A DNA stretch of 64,000 bases. Source: Primulina eburnea (lineage: Eukaryota; Streptophyta; Magnoliopsida; Lamiales; Gesneriaceae). Of this stretch, positions 47,318-56,267 are shown in pieces (within the stretch, counting starts at the first letter, position 1; the number at the start of each line of letters is the position of its first letter). The DNA lies in NCBI RefSeq assembly GCF_022965805.1, contig NC_133101.1, positions 23,026,868-23,090,867 on the forward strand, read 5' to 3'. The notes below the pieces were generated by a model. That model made no database searches. It worked only from the letters and a program-made list of their open reading frames with translations, and was not told where the DNA came from. The position numbers and the translations under genes are program-made.

Positions 47318-49185
47318 AGATTCATTCGAGTGAACATGTAGGAGCGAAATTTGTTTTATGTTCCACTATTGTTAGGAAATTTGTTATGAATTTTAGATAA
47401 TTAAACATTCAGTCGTTATTCAACTCACATAACTCGACTCAATGATACATTTTTAACATAAGGTTCTACTGTTGTTATGAATTTTTTAACAAATTACTTA
47501 AATTATATTATATAACTCGTATTAAAATGTTTACATGATTGTAAATTTTTTATATACTTCATATACATTCTAATTATATTTAAATAGATAATCATAAATA
47601 TCAATTATATATTATATCAAAAGCTCAAAATCCACCAACTAAATCCACTCGAGCCAAAATTGACCCAAAATAGACCCAAACCCTAAATCCTAAACCAAAC
47701 CCCAAACTTCACCCACTCGACCCAACCTACACAAGTCGACCCCAGAACTCGACCCACTCTTGTCACATTTAGTACACTCCATCCACCTGCTCGACCCACA
47801 CACTTAAAACACTCAACCGACATATCTTAGCACATTTAGTACACTCCATCCACCTGCTCGTCCCACACACTTAGAACACTCAACCGACATATCTTAGCAC
47901 ACTCAACCTACACACTGAGCACACCCACCCACCTGCTCGACCCACACCACACTACCTGCTCGACCTACACACTTAGCACACTCAACCAACTCAACCTTGT
48001 GCAACCGTAAACACCCACACTAACTCCACCAACAAAAATTTTAACCAACATACCTAAACTGAAACAAATTTAGTTGGTGCAACATTACGGTAATAGCAAC
48101 AACATTACGAGTATATACTTATTTCTGTTACAAATCTCCAAATTTTCAAATGATATTGGATTATATTTTTTTTTATTTGCTGTGAGCAACACAAAAATGG
48201 CTGGCCTGAAACCCTGAAACTTGGAGACGAGAGGGACGAGACCAATTAAATTTTTTTTTAAAGTAAAATCTAATGAGCTAATTAATTATTCCACATGACT
48301 AACAGATTCAACTCCATTTTCTCGATTTAAAAAAGTTAAAATCTCTTTTATTTAATTAAATTTTAAATGGATAATATATTTTTTATTGACCCAAAAAAGG
48401 CACCGTTAATAAACTAATTTCACAATATCAAAATTTAGCTGAATCATTTATGAAATTAATTACAAACAAATATTCTTACTCATACACACACTTAATAGAG
48501 ACTAGAAACCAGGATTCTTCAACATAGCACCAGATATCCACATTTCTCGCACACACAACACAATGATATCATCATTTTCAAACAACGAAATTTTTTATTT
48601 TATCAATGAATCACAGTGACCGCAAATTGGATGAAATCAACCGCTAGAAATTAATTATCTATGAGTTAAACATTATTGCCAAAATTATATGCAAAAGCAT
48701 TATCCCCAAAACTATTTTTAAAATTGATGTACCTAATTTTTTCTAGCGCAAACCATCGTTGGAAGGATAAATGGCTCGCCGGAAGAATGGCTTTTCTCGT
48801 GAGGAGACTAAACCTTCGGTTGGAATTTAGGAATGTTTCGTGGTCTTGGTTGGAAAGCAAAATAGCTCCAAAATATATTAAACTTGTCGGGCCTAAAATA
48901 CAATCCTTCTACCAGCTCTGATGGAGGAGAATCGACGCCAGAGGAGGAGAAATACACGCACATACGTTGTTGGAGGTGGAGGAAAATGGAGAAAATAGTT
49001 AAGAATGCTCGCCGGTGGAGGAGAATCAACACCGGAAGGAGAGAATCGACGTCGGAGGAATCGGTAAACACACACAGACAATGATATTCAAGGAGGATGT
49101 AAATGGGGAAATAACTTAAGAAAGTTTAATTCAGTAAATTTTAAATCTGAACCGTTTAATTACATCAGGGAGCTTAAACTAAAGT
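47318..49185. other. CTCGACCCA field (right part) and unassigned DNA
   Basis: 47318-47630 is AT-rich. 47630-48010 is built of CTCGACCCA, CACTCAACC and CCACCTGCTCG words, the continuation of the field left of element E. Within it are two 67-bp tandem copies (47764-47830, 47831-47897). 48060-49185 has no recognised element; 48925-49065 repeats GGAGGAGAATC(G/A)AC words. Overlapping frames at 48666-49084 are on both strands and lack domain signatures, so I do not call a gene. Confidence 0.5.
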
Positions 49186-50489
49186 GAGTGTATTCAATCT
49201 TGGAAATTTAATTATTTTTATTGACTTATGTAGAGTTTAAGAGTTTAGAGGTATTGAAATAGACTTTTATAAACTCTATAAAAGTTTAGTGGTATCCAAA
49301 TTAGATTTTTCTAGAGTCTTAAAAAATTTAGTGGCATTCAAACTTGACTTTTTAAAAATCTATAAAAATCTATAGGTATTCAATATTTCCATAGCTTTAC
49401 AATTATTCTAGTATAATTCATTATGCACAAACCTTAAAACTCTAGGTACAACTGTAGAAATTCAAAAATTTGTCTTCTACTCACCCTAGAGATTTTGATA
49501 GACTTTTAATCAAATAAAATATCTTTCTCACTCATATATCTCTCTTTTTCATTAAAAAACGGAGCTTTTCTCCTTTCTAAAGACAAGTCGGGGGTTTCTC
49601 AAATTTCAGAGGTACGATTGAATTAATCCAATGTTTGTTGATTTTTCGGAAGGTAAAGTATCAGCAGATGCAGACCCCAGATATAAAATAAGAACACAAT
49701 TTTGTGCATTCATGTTGTGGGAACTTTCAATTTCAAAAAAGTTCACAAAAAAAACTATAAACAAGCTATGAAATAAAACTTCATCCTAATATATTTTGCA
49801 GAATATCCTCGAGATTATCTCTACAAGTATAAATTATAACCTAAGACAACAATAACAAGATAAAAAAAATTCCCTAGCGAGCACAAGCTAAAAAATCCAA
49901 CTTTGAAAATATCATAGAAAACAGGACGAGGGCATCTATTGTTACTACTATATCATTATTATATATTATCTTATATCTAACTATTTTGTAATGTTAAATT
50001 TTATTGTTTTTAATTAAAAAAAGAGGGCAAAGTTGAAAAAGTTAGGCACGATATAAATCTAATTTATTCATAACCTTATAATAATAGTCAATTGAACTGA
50101 AAAATAATATTATACTTAAGTAATTATATTTTATTTAAATTTAGTAACTTTTTAATGTTAAATATATATAGAATTTATCTGTAGTGTACATGATTTTATT
50201 TTTCAAACGATAATAAGAAAAATCTTAAAATATAAATATATAGTGAAAACCAATTCAAATTTTCTATTAATAGCTTCGAATCTCGGCAAATGTAATTCTA
50301 AAAAAATGAGGGGATGATGATTTTGATGATACATGATATTGAAGATTAATTTAGAGTTGTGATATTTTTTTTTCCTTTTCTGAGATAGAATAGTGATATT
50401 TCAATTACTAATTTAAGGAAATGAATCTCCGTTTAATAAAATTGTTGGAAATGTAGTTATCTGCTTTAAGCAAATATATCTTGGACATA

Positions 50490-50586
50490 GAAGGGGTTAA
50501 GGATGACAACTTTTCCCACGGATTTGGGGCCTCATGGGGAAAAACCGAAACGGGGATGGGATCCCCGATTTTTTCGGGTTCGGGTT
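50490..50586. other. Possible hAT-type terminal fragment
   Basis: AAGGATGACAACTTTTCCC followed by GGGGCC, GGGGAAAAACC, GGGGATGGGATCCCC and TTTTTTCGGGTTCGGG resembles the GGATGGCAA...CGGGG start of some plant hAT elements. It is cut at 50587 by an LTR-like start. Weak evidence. Confidence 0.25.
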
Positions 50587-51000
50587 TGATAAGTGCATTT
50601 TATGCACTTAAATTATCTTTATAAATCATACAGACTGTTAGTCTTTTTGAGCAGAATTACGCGTTTTGTGTTGTTTTGGTGTGATTGCAGGAGTTTTGGT
50701 ACGGCTACGACATGGGCATGAAAACGAACTAAAAAGGCGTTTAGTAGAAGAAATGTGAGCTAAGGAAAGTGTGCCCCGCGCACATGCGCGACTTATCCCC
50801 GCGCACATGCGCGAAAATTACAGAGAGGTCGGCGCACATGCGCCACTCAAGGCGCGCATCTGCGCGAGGGACGAGAGTTGAGACCAGAGGCCACCGCGCA
50901 TATGCGCCGGATTGGTGCGCGCATATACGCGCAAGAAGAATTTGACGAACAGAAGGACGCGTGCATATGCGCGAGTCTTTGTCGCGCAGGGTTCGAGTAT
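50587..51000 (+). repeat. LTR fragment with GCGCACATGCGC repeats
   Basis: It starts TGATAAGTGCATTTTATGCA, a start I associate with Athila/Tat-type gypsy LTRs. From 50777 to 50973 about seven variants of (C)GCGCA(C/T)ATGCGC(G) occur in AT-rich surroundings: 50777, 50801, 50831, 50851, 50894, 50915 and 50957. It ends near 51000 without a recognisable LTR end. Confidence 0.5.
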
Positions 51001-51062
51001 TTTTTAAAATCTCCGAAGTAGTTTGTGCCGGATTGTATAGTTTTCTTCGAAAAGAGTGTTGA

Positions 51063-51263
51063 TGTGATGAATTTCCAGTTGAACTAGAGAATGAAGTTCC
51101 GGAAACTTCAGCAGAACAAGTTTACGAGGATAACAACTTTGATCAAATATTTGATATTGAAGAACAACAACGAGCAAATGTAAATACATGTAGGGATACT
51201 ATAGCGAATCGAATGTGGAGTGAAGTTGATCATATTGAACTAATTTATTTTTTGAATAAATAA
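51063..51263 (+). pseudogene. C-terminal fragment of a PIF/HARBI1-like nuclease
   Basis: An open stretch ending at TAA (51261-51263) reads CDEFPVELENEVPET, then an acidic tract, then CRDTIANRMWSEVDH. An R-D-x-(I/L)-A-x-x-M-W ending is common in plant PIF/Harbinger transposases (HARBI1-like). The catalytic DDE part is absent, so only about 65 residues survive. It lies just inside the right end of the inferred Harbinger remnant. Assignment rests on a short motif. Confidence 0.4.
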
Positions 51264-51315
51264 ATTTATTTTAAAATGGAGTTGTTATTTATATTAAATA
51301 ATTATTAGTTAAAAG

Positions 51316-51319
<4 letters not shown>

Positions 51320-51356
<37 letters not shown>
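51320..51356. repeat. TA microsatellite, left block
   Basis: About 18 TA units. A second TA block (51531-51553) lies beyond the foldback element, so the MITE split one TA tract. Confidence 0.9.
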
Positions 51357-51360
<4 letters not shown>

Positions 51361-51361
<1 letters not shown>

Positions 51362-51533
51362 TAGTTTTGATATGTTGCGCATCTACCGTGTATAACTATG
51401 TGAGCACTGATAAGATGTCACTCACCCATTGGATTCGCAATTTTTTTATATTTCATCACATCCAATAGGTGAGTGACACCTCATCGGTTCTCACATAGGT
51501 GTGCACGATATGTGTGCAGCATATCAAAACTAT
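51361..51533. mobile_element. Foldback MITE inserted in TA tract
   Basis: Arms 51361-51434 and 51460-51533 are inverted repeats of about 74 bp with roughly 15 mismatches. They begin ATAGTTTTGATATG and meet at ATTGGAT/ATCCAAT with a 25-bp loop. TA on both sides fits a TA target (Stowaway-like), but the target is itself a TA repeat, so the duplication is not provable. No coding capacity. Confidence 0.8.
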
Positions 51534-51669
51534 ATATATATATATATATATATTAATAAAAGTGCAAAATTTGCACCATTAATAAAAAAATTTGCAAATA
51601 TCTACCAAAAGCTTGCAAAAATTCTACAAAAATCCATGAAATTCTGTTTATAAATATGTGAGATTCTAA

Positions 51670-52415
51670 GGGCACCCACATTGGTTTGTTGGTGTTATTA
51701 ATTTTTTGTGCCAAGGCAGCAGAAAAATTCATCAGTTTGCGACGGTTTTTCAAAAACCGTCGCAAATTCAAAAGCGTCGCATCTTTCGAATTTCTTTTAA
51801 AAAAAAATTGCAATCGGCGACAGTTTTTAAAAAACCGTCGCAAAAAGCGACGGATTTTTAACAACCGTCGCTATTTGCGACGGTTTTTTAAAAACAGTCG
51901 CTAATTATCACCAACGGCTCCAGAATAATACACCAACGGCTATATTCGAAATTAAATACTACATATACTATCTACTAAAATTTATTCACTATATATACTA
52001 AAGAGATTTCAATTATCGTAATTCGTTTTCATTGTATTTTGTGGTATTTTTAAAGAGATTGTGTTGAATAATATTTCAAAAAAAAAAGATTCCAATTTTT
52101 TTTCGTTTCTTAATAATATTTTAATGAATATTGGAATGAAGTTATTTGTAAAATAATAATAGTACTTATTTTTAGTAATAGTTGTTGTAAAATTTTAAAA
52201 ATATTAGAAAGATATTGAAATAATTAAAAATAAAAAATAAGTGAGTAAGTGGATAGTGGAACCCATAAATAATGAAAGTTGAAATTAAATGAATGTGGGT
52301 GTGTGTTAATAATGGGGAAGTGTTAATGTAATGAATATGTGGCTCGTGGACCCCATCATTTTTGATGAGATGGAGAGTTATTAACATGGATTAATTCCGA
52401 CGGATGCGGATGCCC
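51670..52415. mobile_element. TAA-flanked MITE (746 bp), PIF/Harbinger-type
   Basis: Left end GGGCACCCACAT and inverted right end GGGCATCCGCAT agree at 10 of 12 bases. TAA lies directly outside both ends (51667-51669 and 52416-52418), the 3-bp duplication of Tourist-like elements. Removing it and one TAA joins GAGATTC-TAA-GAGTC. Inside are four 25-bp quasi-palindromes (51739-51901). No gene is seen; short frames here encode Lys/Arg-rich translations of the repeats. Confidence 0.8.
51739..51901. repeat. Four 25-bp GCGACGG...CCGTCGC quasi-palindromes
   Basis: At 51739-51763, 51817-51841, 51847-51871 and 51877-51901. Each starts GCGAC(G/A)G and ends C(C/A)GTCGC, with an A/T centre. The last three are exactly 30 bp apart with 5-bp spacers. 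The first is a perfect palindrome around a central C. A half-unit AGCGTCGC lies at 51773-51780. Confidence 0.9.
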
Positions 52416-52507
52416 TAAGAGTCAATAAAAATCTACCAAATTCACATAAATCTATCATTTAAAAAAAATTATTAAAAGTAATTAAATCTCTACATTAAAT
52501 ACACCTC

Positions 52508-52723
52508 AATGATGGTGGGAAACTCTTAATAAACCATTTTCACATCAGAACTGATTTGTAGATTGATAATAAAGTTGTGGATTTTAGCCTAAATTACCTT
52601 TGTTTTAAAATAAAATAATTAATACGTTTATAGAAGAGAAAAAGTGTACATTTCACCACCATACTCGGGCCAATTTAAAAGAGACGCCGGAGGAGCCTAA
52701 CGCCGTTGTCTCCCTCCACCGAC
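52508..52723 (+). promoter_or_regulatory. Upstream region of the hyccin gene
   Basis: 216 bp between the inferred transposon end and the ATG. AT-rich DNA gives way near 52640 to a C-rich leader (TTTCACCACC, CTCCCTCCACC), typical of plant 5' UTRs. No clear TATA box at a fixed distance; AATTTAAAAG at 52671-52680 is the closest candidate. The promoter therefore lies within or against transposon DNA. Confidence 0.4.
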
Positions 52724-53989
52724 ATGGACTTCCACCTCCCCGGCGCCTCCCCATCATCCTCCGCCTCTTCCTCCGATCACCACCACGCCAATCCCGTATC
52801 CCAGAAAGGCCACTCCTCCGACCCTATGCACTCTTGGTGGGAATCCATCTCCAAAGCTCGTTCCCGCATCCAACTTCTCTCCTCCCTTCTACCTTCTTAC
52901 TCCGACGATCCCCTCTCCTCCCTAGCCGACACAGACCGCCCTGCCCGATCTCTCCTCTTCTCCTCTGAGGCCTACTCTTCCGTCTCCACCGCTATCTCCT
53001 CGCCCACATCTGGATCCGGCGACGACCCCCTCTGCCACTGGCTCTACGATACTTACCTCTCCGGCGACCCCGATCTTCGTCTCGTTGTCCTCTCGTACCT
53101 CCCTCTTATCTCTTCCATCTACCTTCACCGCATGCACAACCCCACCTCCGATAATTTAGTATCTCTCTCTGGTTTCGAGGCCGTGCTCTTAGCCTTATAT
53201 TCATATGAAACCAAAGCACGTCACGGCAAGCCTGTTACTGTTTCCATTCCCGATCTATCTCAGCCTTCGTTGTATCACTCCCCTCGCAATCCCGTTAAAT
53301 ATTCGAACTCGAATTCGAAGTCCGGTAAGCCTTTGATTGGGGTATTGTCCCCGCCTTTGGAACCGCAGATCGCGGTTAAATCGACTAAGCGTGCCTGCAT
53401 TGTTGGAGTTGCTCTTGATTGTTATTACCAGCAGATCTCGCAGATCCCCAGTTGGTCTAAGGTTGATTTCTGTAAATACGCGACTATTTGGGCTGGGAAT
53501 GATTGTTCTTGTACGTCGGAATTCGACCAAAAAACTGAATGTATTGTTGAAAATAATGGGGGAATTGAAAATAATAATGGGTTTGGGAGTGATATCACAG
53601 CAGAGGCTGATGAGATTGAAAATATGGCCGGAATAGTCAAAGATATAGTCATTAAGGACGTTACTGCAGCCGAATTGGGTGATAAGGATACGAGAATTCC
53701 GGTGCCCTGGGAATTATTGCAACCAATTCTGAGGATCTTAGGGCACTGTTTGTTGGGACCATTGGGTGTGGATGAGGTGAAGGATGCTGCATCAGTGGCG
53801 GTGCGTCGGTTCTATGCTAGAGCTTCTCATGAGCTGATTCCACAAGCAATTTTGGCGACTCGTAGTTTGATTCAGCTTGATAAGAGGGCACGCGAGGCAG
53901 CAACTGCAGCGGTGGCTAATTCAACCAGTTCGAATGCCAACACTCCCAGTAAGGCTAAGAAGCCAGAGATACTTTTAGTTTCAAAGTGA
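52724..53989 (+). CDS. HYC: Hyccin/FAM126 family protein
   Basis: 421 codons, one exon. I start at the ATG 52724 (context GACATGGAC, MDFHLPGASPSSS); the open frame extends six codons upstream only by a TTG. Layout: Ser/His-rich N-terminus (1-33), hyccin domain (about 35-385) with MHSWWESISKARSRIQLLS, LCHWLYDTYLSGDPDLRLVVLSYLP and KRACIVGVALDCYYQQISQIP, an Asn-rich low-complexity insert (about 276-289), WELLQPILRILGHCLLGP, and a basic tail ending PEILLVSK. No signal peptide or membrane segment. In the family, plant HYC proteins join NPG (TTC7-like) and EFOP (EFR3-like) to hold phosphatidylinositol 4-kinase alpha at the plasma membrane, supplying PI4P. Codon and GC content (C-rich start) differ sharply from the surrounding transposons. 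The frame is undamaged, so it is probably functional. Confidence 0.9.
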   Translation: MDFHLPGASPSSSASSSDHHHANPVSQKGHSSDPMHSWWESISKARSRIQLLSSLLPSYSDDPLSSLADTDRPARSLLFSSEAYSSVSTAISSPTSGSGDDPLCHWLYDTYLSGDPDLRLVVLSYLPLISSIYLHRMHNPTSDNLVSLSGFEAVLLALYSYETKARHGKPVTVSIPDLSQPSLYHSPRNPVKYSNSNSKSGKPLIGVLSPPLEPQIAVKSTKRACIVGVALDCYYQQISQIPSWSKVDFCKYATIWAGNDCSCTSEFDQKTECIVENNGGIENNNGFGSDITAEADEIENMAGIVKDIVIKDVTAAELGDKDTRIPVPWELLQPILRILGHCLLGPLGVDEVKDAASVAVRRFYARASHELIPQAILATRSLIQLDKRAREAATAAVANSTSSNANTPSKAKKPEILLVSK

Positions 53990-54640
53990 TGATGATATTT
54001 GCCTGTATATGTAGTTTCTTCTCGTGTCTGGCTCATTTTGTGAGGATGTGTGGTTCTGTTGTAGCTTACTGTTATGATTATAAATAGGAGTTACCATTTG
54101 TATCCCAAGTCGACTTGGAATTTATCAACTTGAAGTGATGATGCCCGCGAAGTTGTGTAAGATTACAAACAACTATTAATGTGATCTGTATTGCTTTATT
54201 TGAAAGAAAGTTGCCTTTAAAGTTGTTTCGATTGAAGTTACAGGTGGACCATATCTTCTTGCTGTTTTAAGTTGAAGCTCTTGGAGCTGTGGAACAAAGT
54301 GCTGATAATTTGATCCGTTCTTGATGTACATCTATGAATTTGAATTTATCAACTTGAAGTGATAGATGCCCTGTGAAGCTATGTAAGATTATGATCAACT
54401 ATTGATATGATCTTTATTAGTTTATCAGAAAGAAAGTTGTTTTTTTTTTGTTGGTCCGGTTTTCTCTTTCTTTTGTCCAGTCATTATTTGATTGCATCTC
54501 ATAAATAAATATATGAAAATCGAACAAGTGTCGTTGACTCTAGTATCAATTATACTAATAAATATTTTTCGTTTTATTAAAATTTATAATTAGTGGTAAT
54601 TTTTCAAATCAAATATTTTAAACTTCAAGCATCATTTTCT
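53990..54640 (+). other. 3' flank/UTR of hyccin gene with internal duplication
   Basis: Non-coding, T-rich, as expected for a 3' UTR. AATAAATATATG at 54505-54516 is a plausible polyadenylation region. A diverged tandem repeat is present: 54118-54222 and 54342-54445 both start GAATTTATCAACTTGAAGTGAT and include AAGATTA, CAACTATT and AAAGAAAGTTG; period 224 bp. No second gene is seen. Confidence 0.6.
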
Positions 54641-54649
54641 TGGGTTCTC

Positions 54650-55609
54650 TATTTTCTCACGTCCAAAACGCAGCGGAAGTTTTAAAATTTTATTTTGACA
54701 ATCAAAATATTTGGATACTCATATGGTTTAAATAAAATAAACATACATAAGATGTTTAATAATATATCTTTAGTTAATTCACTCGACTCTAACTATTTCG
54801 GTTTTAGCGGATATACTTCTTGTTGAAAATCCCTACGAATTTTCTTCAATTCTATTTCTTTAATCTTCGAATCGGGTCTACGGTCGGATATAGTTCCTAT
54901 TCTAACTTACATTAGAAAGTATAGAAGATTTTTGCATGAAGATAGAATACATAATTGGTTCAAAACCTTTTGAGAGCATTAATAACGGCCAATGGAGACT
55001 TTATAGAAGATTTTTGCATAAAGATAGAATACATAATTGGTTCAAAACCTTTTGAGAGCATTAATAACGGCCAATGAAGACTTTCTTCTTGTTCAAAACC
55101 TTTTTGAAAGCTTCGGTCCTTTTTTTTTTTTCACAAAAGCTTCGGGACTTCTCTTTTTTTTCAATTCAAATAACGAGTGAGTCTCATATGAGATCGTCTC
55201 ACAGATCATAATCTGTGAGACATGTCAACCCTACCCATATTCACAATAAAAAGTAATACTCTTAGCATAAAACGTAATACTTTTTCATGGGTGACCCAAA
55301 TAAGAGATCCGTCTCACAAATATGACCCGTGAGACCGTATCACACAAGTTTTTGCCCCAAGTAATACACGTATTTTATTATTTTAACTAATTTTAATTTC
55401 CTTAATTAATCATATTAATTAATTTAACAAATTTCAATGAAAATATTACTCACCAGAATTTCGAATCATGATTTTGCAATGTATATAGTTTCCATCGAAA
55501 ATTGCATGCATTATAATAATAAGAATCATTATTATATTTTCTAATCCATCCTTTACTTAATTAATTAGATAAATTAAGTTAACTATGGATTGAGGATTCT
55601 AATTGCATG
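54650..55609 (-). repeat. Outer part of 3' LTR of element G
   Basis: AT-rich, no gene. Contains an 82-bp tandem repeat (54920-55001, 55002-55083; TATAGAAGATTTTTGCAT...) and a MITE (55176-55352). Assigned to the LTR of G by its position beyond element H and by its U5-like end near 54665; the exact left limit is not visible. Confidence 0.5.
55176..55352. mobile_element. GTGAGAC-type foldback MITE
   Basis: The left edge GAGATCGTCTCACAGAT and the right edge (inverted) GATACGGTCTCACGGGTCAT form terminal inverted repeats, with inner copies of GTGAGAC/GTCTCAC. The centre contains GTAATACTCTTAGCATAAAA. I recall this as a common short foldback repeat in Lamiales genomes. Limits are approximate. Confidence 0.6.
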
Positions 55610-55767
55610 TGTTACGCCTTAAACGCATACAAATCTCGAGGATGAGATTAATGTTTTTAATGCTGTAACATATCCCAAAGTTTTTGTTTTGATGATACCA
55701 AAACTTGGATTAAAAATGTACTAATGTTTTATATTGAGGCATGCAGGAAATTAAGAACAAGGTTACG

Positions 55768-56239
55768 TTCGGAAGATCCGAAATTTGGTTCGGACGTTCC
55801 GAAATTGTGCCAATCAGAAGCAAAATAGAAGCTGTTCGGAAGCTGCGAGGAGCAAGTTCGGACGTTCCGAAGACTGGATCGGACGTTCCGAACACAAGCA
55901 ATCAAATCACTTCAATCCGGAGACAAATTGATCTGACTGTTGATTGAGTAGATTTCGGACGCTACGATGGACATGATCGGAAGCTACGAAGTGTTGAAGA
56001 TTTCAAATCTCCGGAAACGCGGGAATGTTCGGACGGTACGAACTGGAGTTCGGACCTTCCGAAGTTGTTCATACACTGTCTAAAAGAACTGTTCAGAAGA
56101 AACGAAGTTTGATCGGTCCCTCCGAAGCATATGTTCGGACCCTACGAAGTCAAGAACAGAAGATCCGAAGTCATTCCAGAATTACGCAAATTGATTTCAA
56201 TCACATCGGACGTTCCGAAGTATAAACAGAAGATCCGAA
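55768..56239. repeat. Array of 15-bp WTCGGANNNTNCGAA palindromes in LTR of H
   Basis: Starts at 55768, 55789, 55835 (degenerate), 55857, 55878, 55954, 55976, 56028, 56049, 56112, 56134, 56154 (degenerate), 56205 and 56225 (degenerate). Within groups the offset is 20-22 bp, about two DNA helical turns. TTCGGACGTTCCGAA (55789, 55857) is a perfect palindrome. The array ends about 20 bp before the TATA box. It is repeated in the 3' LTR at 61901-62360, offset 6133. Confidence 0.92.
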
Positions 56240-56258
56240 CCTTGGCGTCCAAGACTAG

Positions 56259-56267
56259 TATAAATAG
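56259..56267 (+). promoter_or_regulatory. TATA box in 5' LTR of H
   Basis: TATAAATAG just downstream of the palindrome array. The same box is at 62387-62395 in the 3' LTR. Transcription likely starts about 30 bp downstream. Confidence 0.7.

Larger units (their letters stand above)
49186..52507 (+). mobile_element. Probable PIF/Harbinger DNA transposon remnant
   Basis: The left edge reads GAGTGTATTCAATC..GAAATTTAATTA (from about 49186). The inverted right edge reads GAGGTGTATTTAATG..AGATTTAATTA (from 52507 leftwards), so the ends are similar in inverted orientation. Subterminal phrases such as AAATCTA(T/C)(A/C)AA and TCTATAAAA occur near both ends. Just inside the right end is a fragment resembling the C-terminus of a PIF/HARBI1 nuclease (51063-51263). 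Later insertions are an LTR fragment (50587-51000), a foldback MITE (51361-51533) and a TAA-flanked MITE (51670-52415). Target duplication is not clear. This is an inference from partial evidence. Confidence 0.45.

Noticed and set aside
48666..49084. Five overlapping frames on both strands suggesting a small gene
   Set aside because: No domain, no codon bias, conflicting strands and GGAGGAGAATC-type repeats inside.
51553..51904. Arg/Lys/Phe-rich frames on both strands
   Set aside because: Products of the GCGACGG palindromes and poly-A/T tracts in the MITE.
52706..52723. Upstream start of the hyccin frame at 52706
   Set aside because: The codon is TTG; the first ATG in frame, in good context, is 52724.
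52922..53652. Frames opposite to or out of phase with hyccin (52922-53137, 53255-53530, 53337-53636, 53425-53652)
   Set aside because: Shadows of the hyccin coding sequence with no support of their own.
55741..55947. 68-codon frame repeated at 61874-62080
   Set aside because: It reads through the palindrome array of the LTR of H; duplicate only because LTRs are copies.
55768..56239. Regular short repeats suggesting a CRISPR-like array
   Set aside because: Units are 15-bp palindromes in a plant LTR with variable spacing and no unique-spacer pattern; the genome is eukaryotic.
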